From Desulfovibrio sp. TomC (GTDB lineage: Bacteria; Desulfobacterota; Desulfovibrionia; Desulfovibrionales; Desulfovibrionaceae): 64,000 nt of DNA. The stretch is from assembly GCF_000801335.2 (NCBI RefSeq), contig NZ_JSEH01000004.1:186001-250000 (forward strand), written 5' to 3'. Position numbers and translations under genes: made by a program. Positions 45,414 to 55,206 of the stretch are shown piece by piece. The notes below the pieces were generated by a model. That model saw nothing but the letters and a program-made list of their open reading frames with translations, did not search any database and was not told the origin of the DNA. How positions within the stretch are numbered: position 1 is the stretch's first letter; every line of letters starts with the position of its first letter.

Positions 45414-46211
45414 GTGGGTATTTCCGGCGCATGCCGCGACCTGACCATCCTGTCCGTGACGCCGGCCGGACCGGTGGGCGGGCAGTATGGCTGCTATTAT
45501 CTGGAGTTCGACAACCCGGGACTGGCCCCGGCCGTGGCCGGCCAGTTCGTCATGGTGCGCCCGGCCTGTTTCGGTTCGGACCCGGTCTGGCCGCGGCCGT
45601 TTTCCATCTGCCGGCTGACCCCGGATCGGTTGACGCTGTTTGTCCAGGCCTGCGGCCGGGGCACGGATGTCCTGTGCCGGCTTGTTCCCGGCGACAGGGT
45701 AACGGTCTGGGGACCGCTCGGCCAGGGATTTTGTCTTGAGCCGGACACCCCCACCGTCATGCTGGCCGGGGGCGTGGGCATAGCGCCCTTTGTGGAATAC
45801 GCCGCCACCCATCCCGCGCAGCACAATCTGGCCCTGGTCTTCGGCCATCGCCAGCCCCTGTCCTGTTATCCCTTTTCCGAACTGTCCCAGGTCGTGGCTC
45901 GGGCCGAAGCCTTCGAAGAGAAAACGCCGGACGACCTGCCAAACTTCATTGAACTTCTGGAAAAGACCGTGGCCGAGTATGCCGGCGGGCTGATTGTGGC
46001 CTGCGGTCCCCGGCCGTTTCTGCTGACGGTTGCCCGTCTGGCCCGCCGTTTCGGGGCCAGGGCCCAGGTGTCGTTGGAAAACCGCATGGCCTGCGGCGTG
46101 GGCGGCTGCCTTGGCTGCGTGGAGAAAAACGCCCTGGGGCAGTATGTCCAGACCTGCACCGAGGGGCCGGTGTTCTGGGTCGAGGAACTTTCCCTTTCGG
46201 AGGACGCATGA
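45414..46211 (+). CDS. pyrK: Dihydroorotate dehydrogenase electron-transfer subunit
   Basis: 265 aa from a GTG (VGISGACRDLTIL) with GAGGTGG close upstream; an ATG at 45366 would add 16 atypical residues. FAD site WPRPFSICRL (about 62-71), NAD site AGGVGIAPFV (about 116-125), and the [2Fe-2S] cysteines in CGVGGCLGCVEKN plus VQTC near the C terminus. It takes electrons from PyrD to NAD. Overlaps pyrD by 4 nt. Confidence 0.92.
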   Translation: MGISGACRDLTILSVTPAGPVGGQYGCYYLEFDNPGLAPAVAGQFVMVRPACFGSDPVWPRPFSICRLTPDRLTLFVQACGRGTDVLCRLVPGDRVTVWGPLGQGFCLEPDTPTVMLAGGVGIAPFVEYAATHPAQHNLALVFGHRQPLSCYPFSELSQVVARAEAFEEKTPDDLPNFIELLEKTVAEYAGGLIVACGPRPFLLTVARLARRFGARAQVSLENRMACGVGGCLGCVEKNALGQYVQTCTEGPVFWVEELSLSEDA

Positions 46212-47128
46212 GCGCCGACACCAGTGTGCGTCTGCCGGGGATGCATGCCAAAAACCCGGTCATGACCGCCTCCGGGACCTTTGGCTACGGTATGGAATTT
46301 GCGCCCTACGGTGACCTGCGCGGCCTTGGCGGCATCGTGGTCAAGGGCCTGTCGCTTAGGCCCCGCACCGGCAATCCCATGCCGCGCATCGCCGAGACCC
46401 CCTGCGGCATGCTAAACGCCATCGGCCTGCAAAACTGCGGGGTGGAAGTCTTTTTGCACGACAAGCTGCCGCGCCTGCCTTTTGCCGAGACGCCCATCGT
46501 GGCCAATCTCTACGCCTGCGACGCCGAGGAATTTGCCGAGCTGGCCGGGGTGCTCTCGGCTGCCGAGGGCGTGGCCGCCCTTGAGGTCAATATTTCCTGC
46601 CCCAACGTCAAGGCCGGCGGCATCGCCTTTGGCCAGGACCCGGCCATGGCCGGCAAACTCACCGAGGCCGTGAAAAAACGGGCCGGCGACAAGCCCGTCT
46701 GGGTCAAGCTTTCGCCCAACGTCACGGACATTGTGGGCGTGGCCCGGGCGGCGGTCCTTGGCGGAGCCGACGTGCTCACCTGCATCAATACGCTGACCGG
46801 CATGAGTGTGGACATCCGCAGCCGAAAGCCACGGCTGGCCAACGTCATCGGCGGTCTGTCCGGCCCGGCCATAAAACCTGTGGCCTTGCGCTGCGTCTGG
46901 CAGGTCTGCCAGGCGGTGTCGGCCCCGGTCATCGGCGTCGGCGGCATCAGCTCGGCCGAGGACGTACTGGAATTTATCCTGGTCGGCGCCCATGCCGTGC
47001 AGATCGGCACAGCCAATTTCATGCGCCCGGACATGGCCTTTCGCATTGCCGAGCGGCTGCCGGCGCTCATGGACGAGTTGGGGATCAAGAATCTGGACGA
47101 CTATCGGGGGACGTTGGCCGCCGGTTAG
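46208..47128 (+). CDS. pyrD: Dihydroorotate dehydrogenase, class 1B catalytic subunit
   Basis: 306 aa from MSADTSVRLPGM. FMN-binding barrel: NPVMTASGTFGYG (about 17-29), NISCPNVKAGGIAFG (about 128), catalytic Cys131 within it, VKLSPNVTD, GLSGPAIKPVALR and GVGGISSAEDVLEF. This PyrDB type pairs with PyrK in de novo pyrimidine synthesis. Followed by a strong terminator. Confidence 0.95.
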   Translation: MSADTSVRLPGMHAKNPVMTASGTFGYGMEFAPYGDLRGLGGIVVKGLSLRPRTGNPMPRIAETPCGMLNAIGLQNCGVEVFLHDKLPRLPFAETPIVANLYACDAEEFAELAGVLSAAEGVAALEVNISCPNVKAGGIAFGQDPAMAGKLTEAVKKRAGDKPVWVKLSPNVTDIVGVARAAVLGGADVLTCINTLTGMSVDIRSRKPRLANVIGGLSGPAIKPVALRCVWQVCQAVSAPVIGVGGISSAEDVLEFILVGAHAVQIGTANFMRPDMAFRIAERLPALMDELGIKNLDDYRGTLAAG

Positions 47129-47815
47129 ATCGGCCGTCCGCCTGGGGAGTCGCTTTTTGGGGGCGGCAGGGCAGTTGCAGCCCTGCCGCCCCTTTTGCTG
47201 CCGGGCTGTCTTAGGGCGGAAAGGGAGGGAGCGGGCAGCCGTGGATGTTTTGGGCGAAGGATCTCTTCTTATGTAGTATGTAAGAATGTTGCTGCCGCTG
47301 GCGACCGCAGGCTAAACCTGGAATGGCTGCGTTCTGGCCACCATTTTCCATTTTTGGGTAAAAATGGCCGTCCGGCCGCATCCAGGCTTGAAAATGGCCG
47401 GTGCTGCCTGTCCTGGAGACAGATTTCCCGCTCCCGGTCCTTCGGACGGCGACGGCGCAGCCGGGAGGGAGCGGATTTGTCCCTCAAGCATTACAAATGT
47501 GAAATATTTCCCAGGCCATCCGGTTCGGCTGAAGCTTCCGGTCGTCCTGGCGTCTGCGCCGCCCAAAGTGGTCGCGTCCCCTCTGCCTGAAGGCGCATCA
47601 CGCCCCGACATAGCCGAGCTGGCCGGGCGCTGCCGGGGCTGGCAGCCTGTCCCGACCATCTCCGCCGGCCGCGCTGGCCGGAACGCCCAGGGGGCGGCCC
47701 AGCCTGCCAGGAGGGCCTGGACGGCGCAAAGAGCCGTCGAATTTACAATCCAGTATATTTGCTCAAGCCCCGATCCCGTGCTAGTGCCGGCCAAACTTTT
47801 TTGGGGGGGCGATCC
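47129..47815. other. Long intergenic region upstream of amtB
   Basis: 687 bp. After the pyrD terminator I see overlapping short frames on both strands with no recognisable domain. There is a possible hairpin at about 47426-47473 (CCGCTCCCGG with CCGGGAG and GGAGCGG). I looked for a sigma-54 promoter, expected for nitrogen genes, and found none with correct spacing. Could hold a regulatory RNA or promoter for amtB. Confidence 0.45.
47160..47196 (+). terminator. Terminator after pyrD
   Basis: 13-bp perfect stem GGGGCGGCAGGGC/GCCCTGCCGCCCC with 7-nt loop, then TTTT. 31 bp after the pyrD stop. Confidence 0.88.
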
Positions 47816-49039
47816 ATGTTGCAAAGTGGCGATACAGCCTTTGTCCTTATAAGCGCGGCCCTGGTGCTGCTCATGATCCCGGGACTGGCTCTTTTTTACG
47901 GCGGCATGGTGCGCAAGAAAAACGTGCTCGGCACCATCATGCAGAGTTTCATCCTTATCTCGCTGGTCACCTTCGAGTGGATCTATCTCGGCTATTCCAT
48001 GTCGTTTGGGCCGGATCTGGGCGGCTGGATCGGGTCGCTGGCCTGGGCCGGCCTTGGCGGGGTCGGGGCCGCGCCCAATGCCGACTATGCCCCGACCATC
48101 CCGCACATCGCCTTTGCCATGTACCAGTGCATGTTTGCGGCCATCACCCCGGCGCTTATAACCGGGGCTGTGGCCGAGCGGATGCGTTTCGGACCGTTTC
48201 TGGTTTTTTCCCTGGCCTGGACCATCCTCATTTATAATCCGGTGTGCCACTGGGTCTGGGGCAGCGGCGGCTGGCTCAAGACCATGGGCGTGCTGGATTT
48301 CGCCGGCGGCATCGTGGTCCATCTGACCTGCGGCGCGGCGGCGCTGGCCGCAGTCATGCTGACCGGGCCGCGCAAGGACCATGGCAAGCATCAGATCGTG
48401 CCCCATAACCTGCCCATGACGCTTCTTGGCACCGGGCTTTTGTGGTTTGGCTGGTTCGGCTTCAACGCCGGCAGCGCCCTGGCTGCCGACGGCGTGGCCG
48501 CCGGGGCCTTTGCCGCCACCCACATCGGCGGCATGGCCGGCATGGCCATGTGGTGCGGGGTCGAATGGTGGCATCGCGGCAAGCCGACCACGCTCGGCGC
48601 GGCTTCCGGCGCAGTGGCCGGACTGGCCACCATCACCCCGGGGGCGGGCTTTGTCTCGCCGGCTTCGGCCGTGACAATCGGTCTATTGGCGGGATTGATC
48701 TGCTACGGAGCAGTGCTGCTCAAAGCGCGGCTGCGCTTTGACGACAGCCTGGACGTGGTCGGCATCCACGGTGTCGGCGGCGTACTCGGCTCAATCCTGG
48801 TTGGCGTTTTTGCCAGCAAGGTCATGAACCCGGCCGGGGCCGACGGCCTCTTGGCCGGCAATCCGGGCCAGCTCGGCATCCAGCTTCTGGCCATTGCCGT
48901 GGTCGGCGTCTTCGCTTTTGCCGGCAGCTGGATCATTCTGGCGGCGGTCAGGGCGGTCATGGGCCTGCGTATGACACCGCAAGCCGAAACCATCGGTCTG
49001 GACCTGTCTGAACACACCGAAGCGGCCTACGGCGAGTAA
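47816..49039 (+). CDS. amtB: Ammonium transporter
   Basis: 407 aa from MLQSGDTAFVLISAALV with a GGGGGGG run upstream. About 11 membrane helices. Amt hallmarks: ALFYGGMVRKKNVLGTIMQS (about 24-43), NPVCHWVWGSGGWL with the first channel His, GGIVVHLTCGAAALA, and DVVGIHGVGGVLGSILVG with the second twin His. No signal peptide beyond the first helix. Directly followed by a PII gene, the classic amtB-glnB/K pairing by which PII plugs the channel under nitrogen excess. Confidence 0.95.
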   Translation: MLQSGDTAFVLISAALVLLMIPGLALFYGGMVRKKNVLGTIMQSFILISLVTFEWIYLGYSMSFGPDLGGWIGSLAWAGLGGVGAAPNADYAPTIPHIAFAMYQCMFAAITPALITGAVAERMRFGPFLVFSLAWTILIYNPVCHWVWGSGGWLKTMGVLDFAGGIVVHLTCGAAALAAVMLTGPRKDHGKHQIVPHNLPMTLLGTGLLWFGWFGFNAGSALAADGVAAGAFAATHIGGMAGMAMWCGVEWWHRGKPTTLGAASGAVAGLATITPGAGFVSPASAVTIGLLAGLICYGAVLLKARLRFDDSLDVVGIHGVGGVLGSILVGVFASKVMNPAGADGLLAGNPGQLGIQLLAIAVVGVFAFAGSWIILAAVRAVMGLRMTPQAETIGLDLSEHTEAAYGE

Positions 49040-49107
49040 CTGCCGAAAGCCTTACATGTCCTGCCGCCGCGAAAACCGATGTGGCGGCAGGACAGTCCGG
49101 GAGCGGA

Positions 49108-49446
49108 ATGAAGCGCATTGAAGCCATCATCCGGCCATCGCAGCTCGAAGCGGTTGAGGCCAAGCTGACGGAATTGGGCGTGGGGGGCATGACAGTTGAT
49201 GCGGTCCAGGGCTTTGGCCGGCAGCGCTGCCATGAAGGGGCCTGCCGGGAGGCGGCATCCACAGCGGATTTCGAATCCAAAATCAAAATCACCCTGGTGG
49301 CTGAGGCGAGCCGCGTGGCCGAGCTGGCTGCCGCCATCCGTGAGGCCGCTTGGACCGGGCAGGTGGGCGACGGCAAGATTTTTGTCGTCAATATGGGCGA
49401 GGCCGTGCGTATCCGCACCGGGGAAGCCGGGGCCAGCGCCATCTGA
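49108..49446 (+). CDS. PII-family signal protein with altered T-loop
   Basis: 112 aa from MKRIEAIIRPSQL. Typical PII body (VQGFGRQR in strand 2, DGKIFVVNMGEAVRIRTGE at the C terminus). The T-loop is changed: aligned to E. coli GlnB, Tyr46 becomes Cys, Tyr51 becomes Ser, and Gly41, Thr43 and Glu44 are also replaced (loop RCHEGACREAASTADF), so uridylylation at Tyr51 is impossible. Regulation by effector binding or another modification of the loop is inferred. 68 bp after amtB, likely co-transcribed. Confidence 0.9.
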   Translation: MKRIEAIIRPSQLEAVEAKLTELGVGGMTVDAVQGFGRQRCHEGACREAASTADFESKIKITLVAEASRVAELAAAIREAAWTGQVGDGKIFVVNMGEAVRIRTGEAGASAI

Positions 49447-49468
49447 TTGTGCTGCCCTTTCCGTAAGA

Positions 49469-49518
49469 ATGCCTCCGGCGGCCAAAGGGGTGACCCCTTT
49501 GGAATCCCACCTGGAAGG
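49469..49518 (+). repeat. Dispersed GC-rich hairpin repeat, copy 10 (AAAGG variant)
   Basis: GCCTCCGGCGGCCAAAGGGG, TGACCCCTTTGG, AATCCCACCTGGA. Same sub-type as copy 13. 22 bp after the PII gene. Confidence 0.8.
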
Positions 49519-49576
49519 CAAGTTTTTTTGGGGGGCCTGTCCCGCTGGAACGCAGTCCCCCTAAAACTTCTTCTAT

Positions 49577-49620
49577 TGCAGGGGTCCGGGGGGATCATCC
49601 CCCCGCCGCCGGAGGCATCT
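49577..49620 (-). repeat. Dispersed GC-rich hairpin repeat, copy 11
   Basis: Minus orientation: GCCTCCGGCGGCGGGGGGA, TGATCCCCCC, GGACCCCTGCAATAG. Between the PII gene and the ABC permease. Confidence 0.85.
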
Positions 49621-49643
49621 CCTGCCTTTTCTTCTTTCTTCCC

Positions 49644-50810
49644 CTACGCTTCGCGCAGCGCTTCGACGATGTTCATGCGCGAGGCCCGCACGGCCGGCAG
49701 GAAACCGCCGACCACGCCCATAAAGACGGAAAATCCCAGGGACAGGCCGATGATCCAGGAGGTCAGCGAGAACTGGAAGGACAGTTCGGAAAAGGTCTGA
49801 AAATTGGTGGTGGAAAAGGTCACAAACGACAGGCCCGCTGCCAGTCCCACCCCGGCCAGGCCGCCTAAAAGGCCAAGCAGGGTCGATTCCATGAGAAAAG
49901 CCGTCAGGATGGCTCCGCGCGTAAAGCCGATGGCCCGCAAGGTCCCGATCTCGGCCACCCGTCCGGCCACTGAGGAATACATGGTGATCATGGCCCCGAT
50001 CATGGCCCCCAGGGAAAAGATCAGGGTGAGCGACACGCCGAGCACGGTTAAAAATTTGCGCATCATGTCCGACTGCTTCTCGTAGTAGCGCGTCTCCTGC
50101 CAGACTTCGGCCTGAAGCCTGGGGTCGGCCTCGATGGCCTCCTTGTAGGCGGCAAAAAGTCCGGGTTCGCGCAGCCCGGCCAGCACAATGGAATAGGCGT
50201 TTCGGCCAAAGGCCGGCATGAGCTGGTCGGCGTCGCCCCAGATTTCCGAGGTAAAGCCGGTAGCGCCGGCGTCGAAGATGCCGACGATGGGCCACTCCCG
50301 CTTGCCAAAGCGCAAATGCTGCCCGATTTCCGCCCCCCTAAATCCCTTGGCCACGGCCTTGCCCACGATGATTTCCGGGGTGCCCGGACGAGGCAGCCGC
50401 CCGGAAACCAGATGCACTTGCGGCCGCAGGGCCAGGGAGGCCGGCTGGGTGCCCCGGATGACCACGTTGGACACCTTGCCGGTGGATTTTTTGGTCAGGC
50501 CGATCAGCACCACCGATTCCCGGGCGTAAAGGCCCTGGCCGTCGCCGCCCAGGGCAATTTCCGGCCGGGTGGTCATGGCCGAGGCGGCCACCCGTTCGAT
50601 GCCGCTTTGCACTTCGGTCTCGGAACCTTTGCGAAGGACGATGGCGTTGCCGGGCGAGCCGGTGGAAACAAGGGTCTGGCGCAGCCCTTCGGCCAGCATG
50701 AGGGTGGCCGTGAAGACGAACACCACGAGCGCCATGCCGCCGGCTGTGAGCGCCGTGGTCAGCCGGCGTGTTTTGAGATTGCGCCAGGAATAGGACAGGG
50801 GCACGGCCAT
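49644..50810 (-). CDS. ABC exporter permease (MacB/FtsX family), second copy
   Basis: 388 aa from [17 protein letters not shown]-terminal helix (about 20-42), a large periplasmic domain (about 45-260) and three C-terminal helices with the FtsX pattern SSVAGRVAEIGTLRAIGFTR (about 295-314) and AVRASRMNIVEALRE at the end. Overlaps the other permease by 1 nt. Forms a four-gene exporter with the second permease, ATPase and adaptor. Substrate unknown. Confidence 0.9.
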   Translation of the reverse strand: MAVPLSYSWRNLKTRRLTTALTAGGMALVVFVFTATLMLAEGLRQTLVSTGSPGNAIVLRKGSETEVQSGIERVAASAMTTRPEIALGGDGQGLYARESVVLIGLTKKSTGKVSNVVIRGTQPASLALRPQVHLVSGRLPRPGTPEIIVGKAVAKGFRGAEIGQHLRFGKREWPIVGIFDAGATGFTSEIWGDADQLMPAFGRNAYSIVLAGLREPGLFAAYKEAIEADPRLQAEVWQETRYYEKQSDMMRKFLTVLGVSLTLIFSLGAMIGAMITMYSSVAGRVAEIGTLRAIGFTRGAILTAFLMESTLLGLLGGLAGVGLAAGLSFVTFSTTNFQTFSELSFQFSLTSWIIGLSLGFSVFMGVVGGFLPAVRASRMNIVEALREA

Positions 50811-51967
50811 CAGCCGATCCTCCGGAAGGCGTCGGCGATGCGCACCGAACTGACCCGGGCCGCCGGGATGACGGCGGCCAAAAGGCCGACCAGGAGGCCG
50901 AAGGTGAAGCCGAGAACGACGGTTTCCCGGGAGACGAAGAAAATCGGAAAATACTGGGCCAGCCCCGTGGCAAAGCCCTGGGCCAGGGGCGGGAGCAGGG
51001 CCATGGCCAGGGCAGCGCCGGCCAGGGACAGGATGAGTGATTCGGCCACGAGCATTCCGGCCAGGGTCGGGCCGCGAAACCCGAGCGTTTTGAGGACGGC
51101 AAATTCCCCCAGCCGCTCCCGGGCCGACATGGCCATGGTGTTGGCGGCCACGGCCAGGATAATCAGGATGACCACGTAGGACACGGCGGTAATGGCCAAC
51201 AGGATGGCCTCGCTCATGGACACGAAGCCGAGTTGGAAGGCCCGTTCGGTTTCGGTGAGGGTCTCGGCCTGGGAATTGACGAAAAGGGTATCGATGGCTT
51301 TGGAAATTTCCGCAGCCCGGGTGGCGTCGGTGATGCCGATCATGAAAAAGCCGGTGTGCCCGGCCCGGTCCGGGGCGCGTTTTTTCATGGTCTCGTCCAG
51401 ATAGCTCCAGTGGAGATAGAGCACCGTCTCGTCGGTATCCGGGCGCGCGCCCTTGTAGATGGCCCGGATGGTCAGCGGCCACTGGCCGGGATAGATGGTG
51501 CCGCGAAGGGTCACGGTGTCGCCAATGCGCCAGTGGAACCGATCGGCCAGCTTGCGCCCGATAATCGCGCCTTTGCGGTCGGCGGCGAAGGCCTTTTGTT
51601 CCACGGGGCTGACGAGCAGTTCGGGGTAGAGCCGGAAGAAATCGTCGGCCTCGATGGCAAAGTTGGCAAAAAAATTCTTTTCATCCAGATAAACGCCGCC
51701 AAACCAGCTGCCGGCGGCCACGATGTCAACGCCCGTCACCTGCCGGATGCGGCCCTTGTAGGCGTAGGGCAGGGGCTGGGTGAGGGAGACGGCGTTTCGG
51801 GTGACCAGACGATTGGCCGAGGAGGCCGACACTCCGGCGTGCCAGGCGTCGAGCACCGTGCGAAGGAGGCCGAAGGCCAGGAGCGCGATGGTGATGCCGA
51901 CGATGGTCAGGATCGAACGCAGGCGGTGGCGGAAGGCGTTTTTGAGGATGAGCCTAAGGAGCAGCAC
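50810..51967 (-). CDS. ABC exporter permease (MacB/FtsX family), first copy
   Basis: 385 aa from [20 protein letters not shown]. Same architecture as its neighbour: helix at about 18-38, periplasmic domain, three C-terminal helices with [20 protein letters not shown] (about 290-309) and a closing [14 protein letters not shown]. Two different permeases suggest a heterodimer, as in LolCE. Start overlaps the ATPase gene by 14 nt. Confidence 0.9.
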   Translation of the reverse strand: MLLLRLILKNAFRHRLRSILTIVGITIALLAFGLLRTVLDAWHAGVSASSANRLVTRNAVSLTQPLPYAYKGRIRQVTGVDIVAAGSWFGGVYLDEKNFFANFAIEADDFFRLYPELLVSPVEQKAFAADRKGAIIGRKLADRFHWRIGDTVTLRGTIYPGQWPLTIRAIYKGARPDTDETVLYLHWSYLDETMKKRAPDRAGHTGFFMIGITDATRAAEISKAIDTLFVNSQAETLTETERAFQLGFVSMSEAILLAITAVSYVVILIILAVAANTMAMSARERLGEFAVLKTLGFRGPTLAGMLVAESLILSLAGAALAMALLPPLAQGFATGLAQYFPIFFVSRETVVLGFTFGLLVGLLAAVIPAARVSSVRIADAFRRIG

Positions 51968-52637
51968 GCAGTTCGCCCTTGTTCAGCTCCCGCACGAGAT
52001 GGGCCGCTTCGGCGGCGCGGTGGTCGTGGGTGACCATGACGATGGTCTTGCCCAGTTCGGCGTTGAGCCGGCCCAAAAGGGCCATGATGTCGGCGGCGGA
52101 TTGCCGGTCCAGGTCGCCGGTTGGTTCGTCGGCCACGATGATGTCCGGATCGGTGACGATGGCCCGGGCAATGGCCACACGCTGCTGCTGCCCGCCGGAC
52201 AACTGGGACGGCTTGTGGTCGGTGCGGTCGGACAGGCCCACGGCGGCCAGGGCGGCCAGGGCGTGGTCGCGGCGCTGCCCGGCCGAAAGGGTGGTCAAAA
52301 GCAGCGGCAATTCCACATTTTCCAGGGCGGTGAGCACCGGGATGAGATTGTAGAACTGGAAAATAAAGCCCACGTGCCGGCTTCGCCAAGTGGCCAGTTC
52401 GCCCTCGCTCATGGTGGCGATGTCCGTGCCGGCCACCTCGATACTGCCCGAGTCCACGGAATCGATGCCGGCGATACAGTTGAGCAGGGTGGATTTGCCG
52501 GACCCGGACGGGCCGATCAGGGCCAGGAATTCCCCGGCGGCGATGTCAAAGGTGATGTCGGTCAGGACCGCAATGACCTGATCGCCGCGACGATAGGATT
52601 TGGACAGGTGGGAAATTGCGATGAGCGGCCGATCCAT
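51954..52637 (-). CDS. ABC exporter ATPase (MacB/LolD type)
   Basis: 227 aa. Walker [17 protein letters not shown] (about 42-57), Q-loop [19 protein letters not shown], signature [16 protein letters not shown] (about 145), Walker [13 protein letters not shown] and the His switch MVTHDH. LolD-type features include the FYNL motif after the Q-loop. 2 bp after the adaptor gene. Confidence 0.95.
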   Translation of the reverse strand: MDRPLIAISHLSKSYRRGDQVIAVLTDITFDIAAGEFLALIGPSGSGKSTLLNCIAGIDSVDSGSIEVAGTDIATMSEGELATWRSRHVGFIFQFYNLIPVLTALENVELPLLLTTLSAGQRRDHALAALAAVGLSDRTDHKPSQLSGGQQQRVAIARAIVTDPDIIVADEPTGDLDRQSAADIMALLGRLNAELGKTIVMVTHDHRAAEAAHLVRELNKGELRAAP

Positions 52638-52639
52638 GG

Positions 52640-53851
52640 CTAGCCCTCGGCCAGGGCCACGGCGTCGCCGTTTTGCAGCTTGTCCGGCGGCGAGAGGATG
52701 ATTTTCTGGCCCACCGCAACGCCTTCGGTCACGGCCCGCATGTCGCCAAGGGCCTCGCCCAGGCTCACCGGGGTCAGCAGCGCCTTGCCGTCTTTCATGA
52801 CAAAGACGGCGTCGACTCCGCCCCGGCTGATGACGGCCGAGGCCGGCACGGCCACCCGGGGCGCAGTTTCGGACGGGGTCAGCGGCCGGGAAAGAAAGGC
52901 CACCTTGGCGCTCATTTCCGGCAGCACCCGGGGATCAAGTTTCGTGAAGCGCACCTTGACCAGCACGGTGGCCTTGGTGCGATCGGCCGTGGGCACGATC
53001 ATGTGGACAGCCCCGGGAAAGCGTTCGCCGGGGATGGCGTCGAGAATGATCTCGCAGGGCTCGCCCACAGTGACTTTCTCGATGCTCGATTCCGAGACGT
53101 CCACTTCGGCGGCCAGCGACCCCATGTCGGCAATGGTGACCACGGCGGCCTTGGACGTGGACGAGGCCCCAAGAGGCGAAATGATGTCGCCGATATCGGC
53201 GTTTTTGGTGAGCACCACAGCGTCGAACGGGGCTTCGAGGTCGGTGTAGCCGCGTTCGGCCTCGGCTTTGCGCAGGGCTTCGTTGCGGGCGGCCAGGGTG
53301 GCTTTGGCCTGGGCCAGGGCGGCTTCGGCCTTGTCCAGCCGGGCCTTGGCAATATCAAACTCGGACCGGGCCACGTAGTCGCCGCGGGTCAGCTGTTTCA
53401 TGCGGGCATGGAGCAGCTTGGCGTCGGCCAGTTCGGCCTCGGCCGAGGCGATCTGATACCGGGCGGCGCTTACTTCGTGGGTGGCGAGCTTACGGGCCGC
53501 TTCCACGTCGGCGCTTTCCAGGCGGGCCAGGATGTCGCCCTTTTTGATGCGGCTGCCTTCCTCGACACCCAGCCAGACGAGCTGGGCCGTGGCCTTGGTG
53601 GCGAGCGCCGCCTTGCGCTGGGCCACGATATAGCCGCTGGCCGTCAGCGTGGTGATGGTGCGCGAAGGGTAGGCCAGGCCAACGGTGGCCGCCTCGACCA
53701 CAAAAGTGCGCGGCGACAGCATCCAGAAGACAACGGCGGCAGCAACGAGCAAAGCCAGGAGAAAAGGCCAGCGGCGTCGGCGACGCCGCGGACCGCCGGA
53801 AGTGGCCTTGTCGTCGCCGGAAATACGCAGGGCGTGCAGTGAATCGCTCAT
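52640..53851 (-). CDS. Periplasmic adaptor (HlyD/MacA-like) of the ABC exporter
   Basis: 403 aa from MSDSLHALRISGD with GGGAG upstream. A basic run (GPRRRRRRW) then a membrane anchor (about 30-49), lipoyl halves around VEEGSRIKKGDILARLES (about 95) and DLEAPFDAVVLTKNADIGD (about 210), a long helical hairpin between them (about 115-200), and beta-barrel/membrane-proximal domains to the end. Adaptor for the MacB-like permeases. First gene of the transcription unit. Confidence 0.9.
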   Translation of the reverse strand: MSDSLHALRISGDDKATSGGPRRRRRRWPFLLALLVAAAVVFWMLSPRTFVVEAATVGLAYPSRTITTLTASGYIVAQRKAALATKATAQLVWLGVEEGSRIKKGDILARLESADVEAARKLATHEVSAARYQIASAEAELADAKLLHARMKQLTRGDYVARSEFDIAKARLDKAEAALAQAKATLAARNEALRKAEAERGYTDLEAPFDAVVLTKNADIGDIISPLGASSTSKAAVVTIADMGSLAAEVDVSESSIEKVTVGEPCEIILDAIPGERFPGAVHMIVPTADRTKATVLVKVRFTKLDPRVLPEMSAKVAFLSRPLTPSETAPRVAVPASAVISRGGVDAVFVMKDGKALLTPVSLGEALGDMRAVTEGVAVGQKIILSPPDKLQNGDAVALAEG

Positions 53852-53940
53852 GAAACTCCCATTTTGCAGGTGTTTTGGGGTCATGGCAAGCGCGCGCTTC
53901 GGAGTCAAGACGTATCAACCGGAGACGTGTTCCGATTTGT

Positions 53941-55041
53941 CTACGTCAGCCATAAACTGGCGGTCAATTGGTCGATGAGCTTGCGGTGACCGGCTGGAAA
54001 GGCATACCGGGCGAGCTCGCCGGGGGCCAGCCACAGGCTTTCCTGGGCCGCTGTCAGCGTCGGGATCGGGGTGATGCTGGGATCGTAACTGCTCGGAAGG
54101 TGCAGCAGATAACAGTGAAGCGTCACCCGATAGGTGGTATAGCCATGGCGGATGACGGCCAGCTTGGCCGAGGCCTCCACGGGAAAGGCCGTTTCCTCGG
54201 CAAATTCCCGTATAATTGCTTCCTGCGGGGTTTCGCCTGTTTCGATGCGCCCGCCCGGGAATTCCCACATATTGGCCCAGGCTCCGACCGGCAGGCGCTT
54301 TTGAATGAACACCCGGCCGGCATGGACCAGCACCCCGGTGGCGACCAAGAGCGGGGTGATGTCCGGGGTTTTGCTCAAGACCGGGCGATCGGCCACAATA
54401 TCGAGATGTCTGGCCTGGCACACGGCGGCCACCGGGCAGGCCGGGCAATCGGGATTTTTTGGCCGGCAGATGAGCGCGCCCAGTTCCATGAGCGCCTGAT
54501 TATAGTCCCGGGCCCGGCCGGTCGGCAAAAGCTCCCGGGCCAGTTCCGCCACCCGGGCCTTGCCGGCCGGCTCCTTGACCGGGAGATCGATGTCGCCCAC
54601 CCGGGCCAGCACCCGCATGACGTTGGCGTCCACAGCCACGGCATCCAGGCCAAAGGCGATGCTGGCCACGGCCCCGGCCGTGTAGTCGCCAACGCCGGGC
54701 AGGGCGCGGATGGCGTCATAGGCCGCCGGCAGCGTCCCCTGATGCGTCGCGACAAGTATCCGGGCCGCGGCCAGCAGATTCCTGGCCCGGCTGTAATAGC
54801 CCAGGCCCTCCCAGGCCTTGAGCACGTCGTTTTCATCGGCCCGGGCCAGGGCGGCAACCGTTGGGAAGCGGGCCATGAAGCGGGTGAAATAGGGCACCAC
54901 CCGATCCATCTGGGTCTGCTGGGCCATGATTTCCGACACCCAGACGCTGTAGGGATCGTAGTCGCGCCGCCAGGGCAGATCGCGGCGGTTGGCGGCAAAC
55001 CAGTCAAGGAGAAGCGGGACGAAAGCAGCAGTGTCGGACAT
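53941..55041 (-). CDS. mutY: A/G-specific adenine glycosylase
   Basis: 366 aa from MSDTAAFVPLLLDWFA with GAGGAA upstream. HhH-GPD glycosylase: SEIMAQQTQMDRV with the catalytic Glu (about 37), the hairpin LPGVGDYTAGAVASIAFG and catalytic Asp in VDANVMRVLARV, then the [4Fe-4S] loop CRPKNPDCPACPVAAVC (C-x6-C-x2-C-x5-C, about 190-207). The C-terminal Nudix-like domain (about 225-366; EFPGGRIETGETPQEAII) recognises 8-oxoG. Removes A opposite 8-oxoG. Confidence 0.95.
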   Translation of the reverse strand: MSDTAAFVPLLLDWFAANRRDLPWRRDYDPYSVWVSEIMAQQTQMDRVVPYFTRFMARFPTVAALARADENDVLKAWEGLGYYSRARNLLAAARILVATHQGTLPAAYDAIRALPGVGDYTAGAVASIAFGLDAVAVDANVMRVLARVGDIDLPVKEPAGKARVAELARELLPTGRARDYNQALMELGALICRPKNPDCPACPVAAVCQARHLDIVADRPVLSKTPDITPLLVATGVLVHAGRVFIQKRLPVGAWANMWEFPGGRIETGETPQEAIIREFAEETAFPVEASAKLAVIRHGYTTYRVTLHCYLLHLPSSYDPSITPIPTLTAAQESLWLAPGELARYAFPAGHRKLIDQLTASLWLT

Positions 55042-55206
55042 GTTTTCCTCGCGGATCGGCCGGACATATTGCCGGCCATGGTGCGTCCTTGCCATAATGC
55101 CGATTGTGCCGGGAGGGAAGGGAGCAGTGAAGGGGTGCGTTGCCTTTGGGGGGGATTTGGCCCATAGCAGACAGACTGGCGGTTTTGGCCGTCCCGGGAG
55201 GTAGGT

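Noticed and set aside
47700-47815. Sigma-54 promoter for amtB
   Set aside because: No GG-N10-GC pair with an acceptable TGGCAC/TTGC match was found; an expected feature, but not visible.
47195-47852. Two overlapping plus-strand ORFs in the amtB upstream region
   Set aside because: No recognisable motif, poor starts, and the second runs into the amtB start in a different frame.
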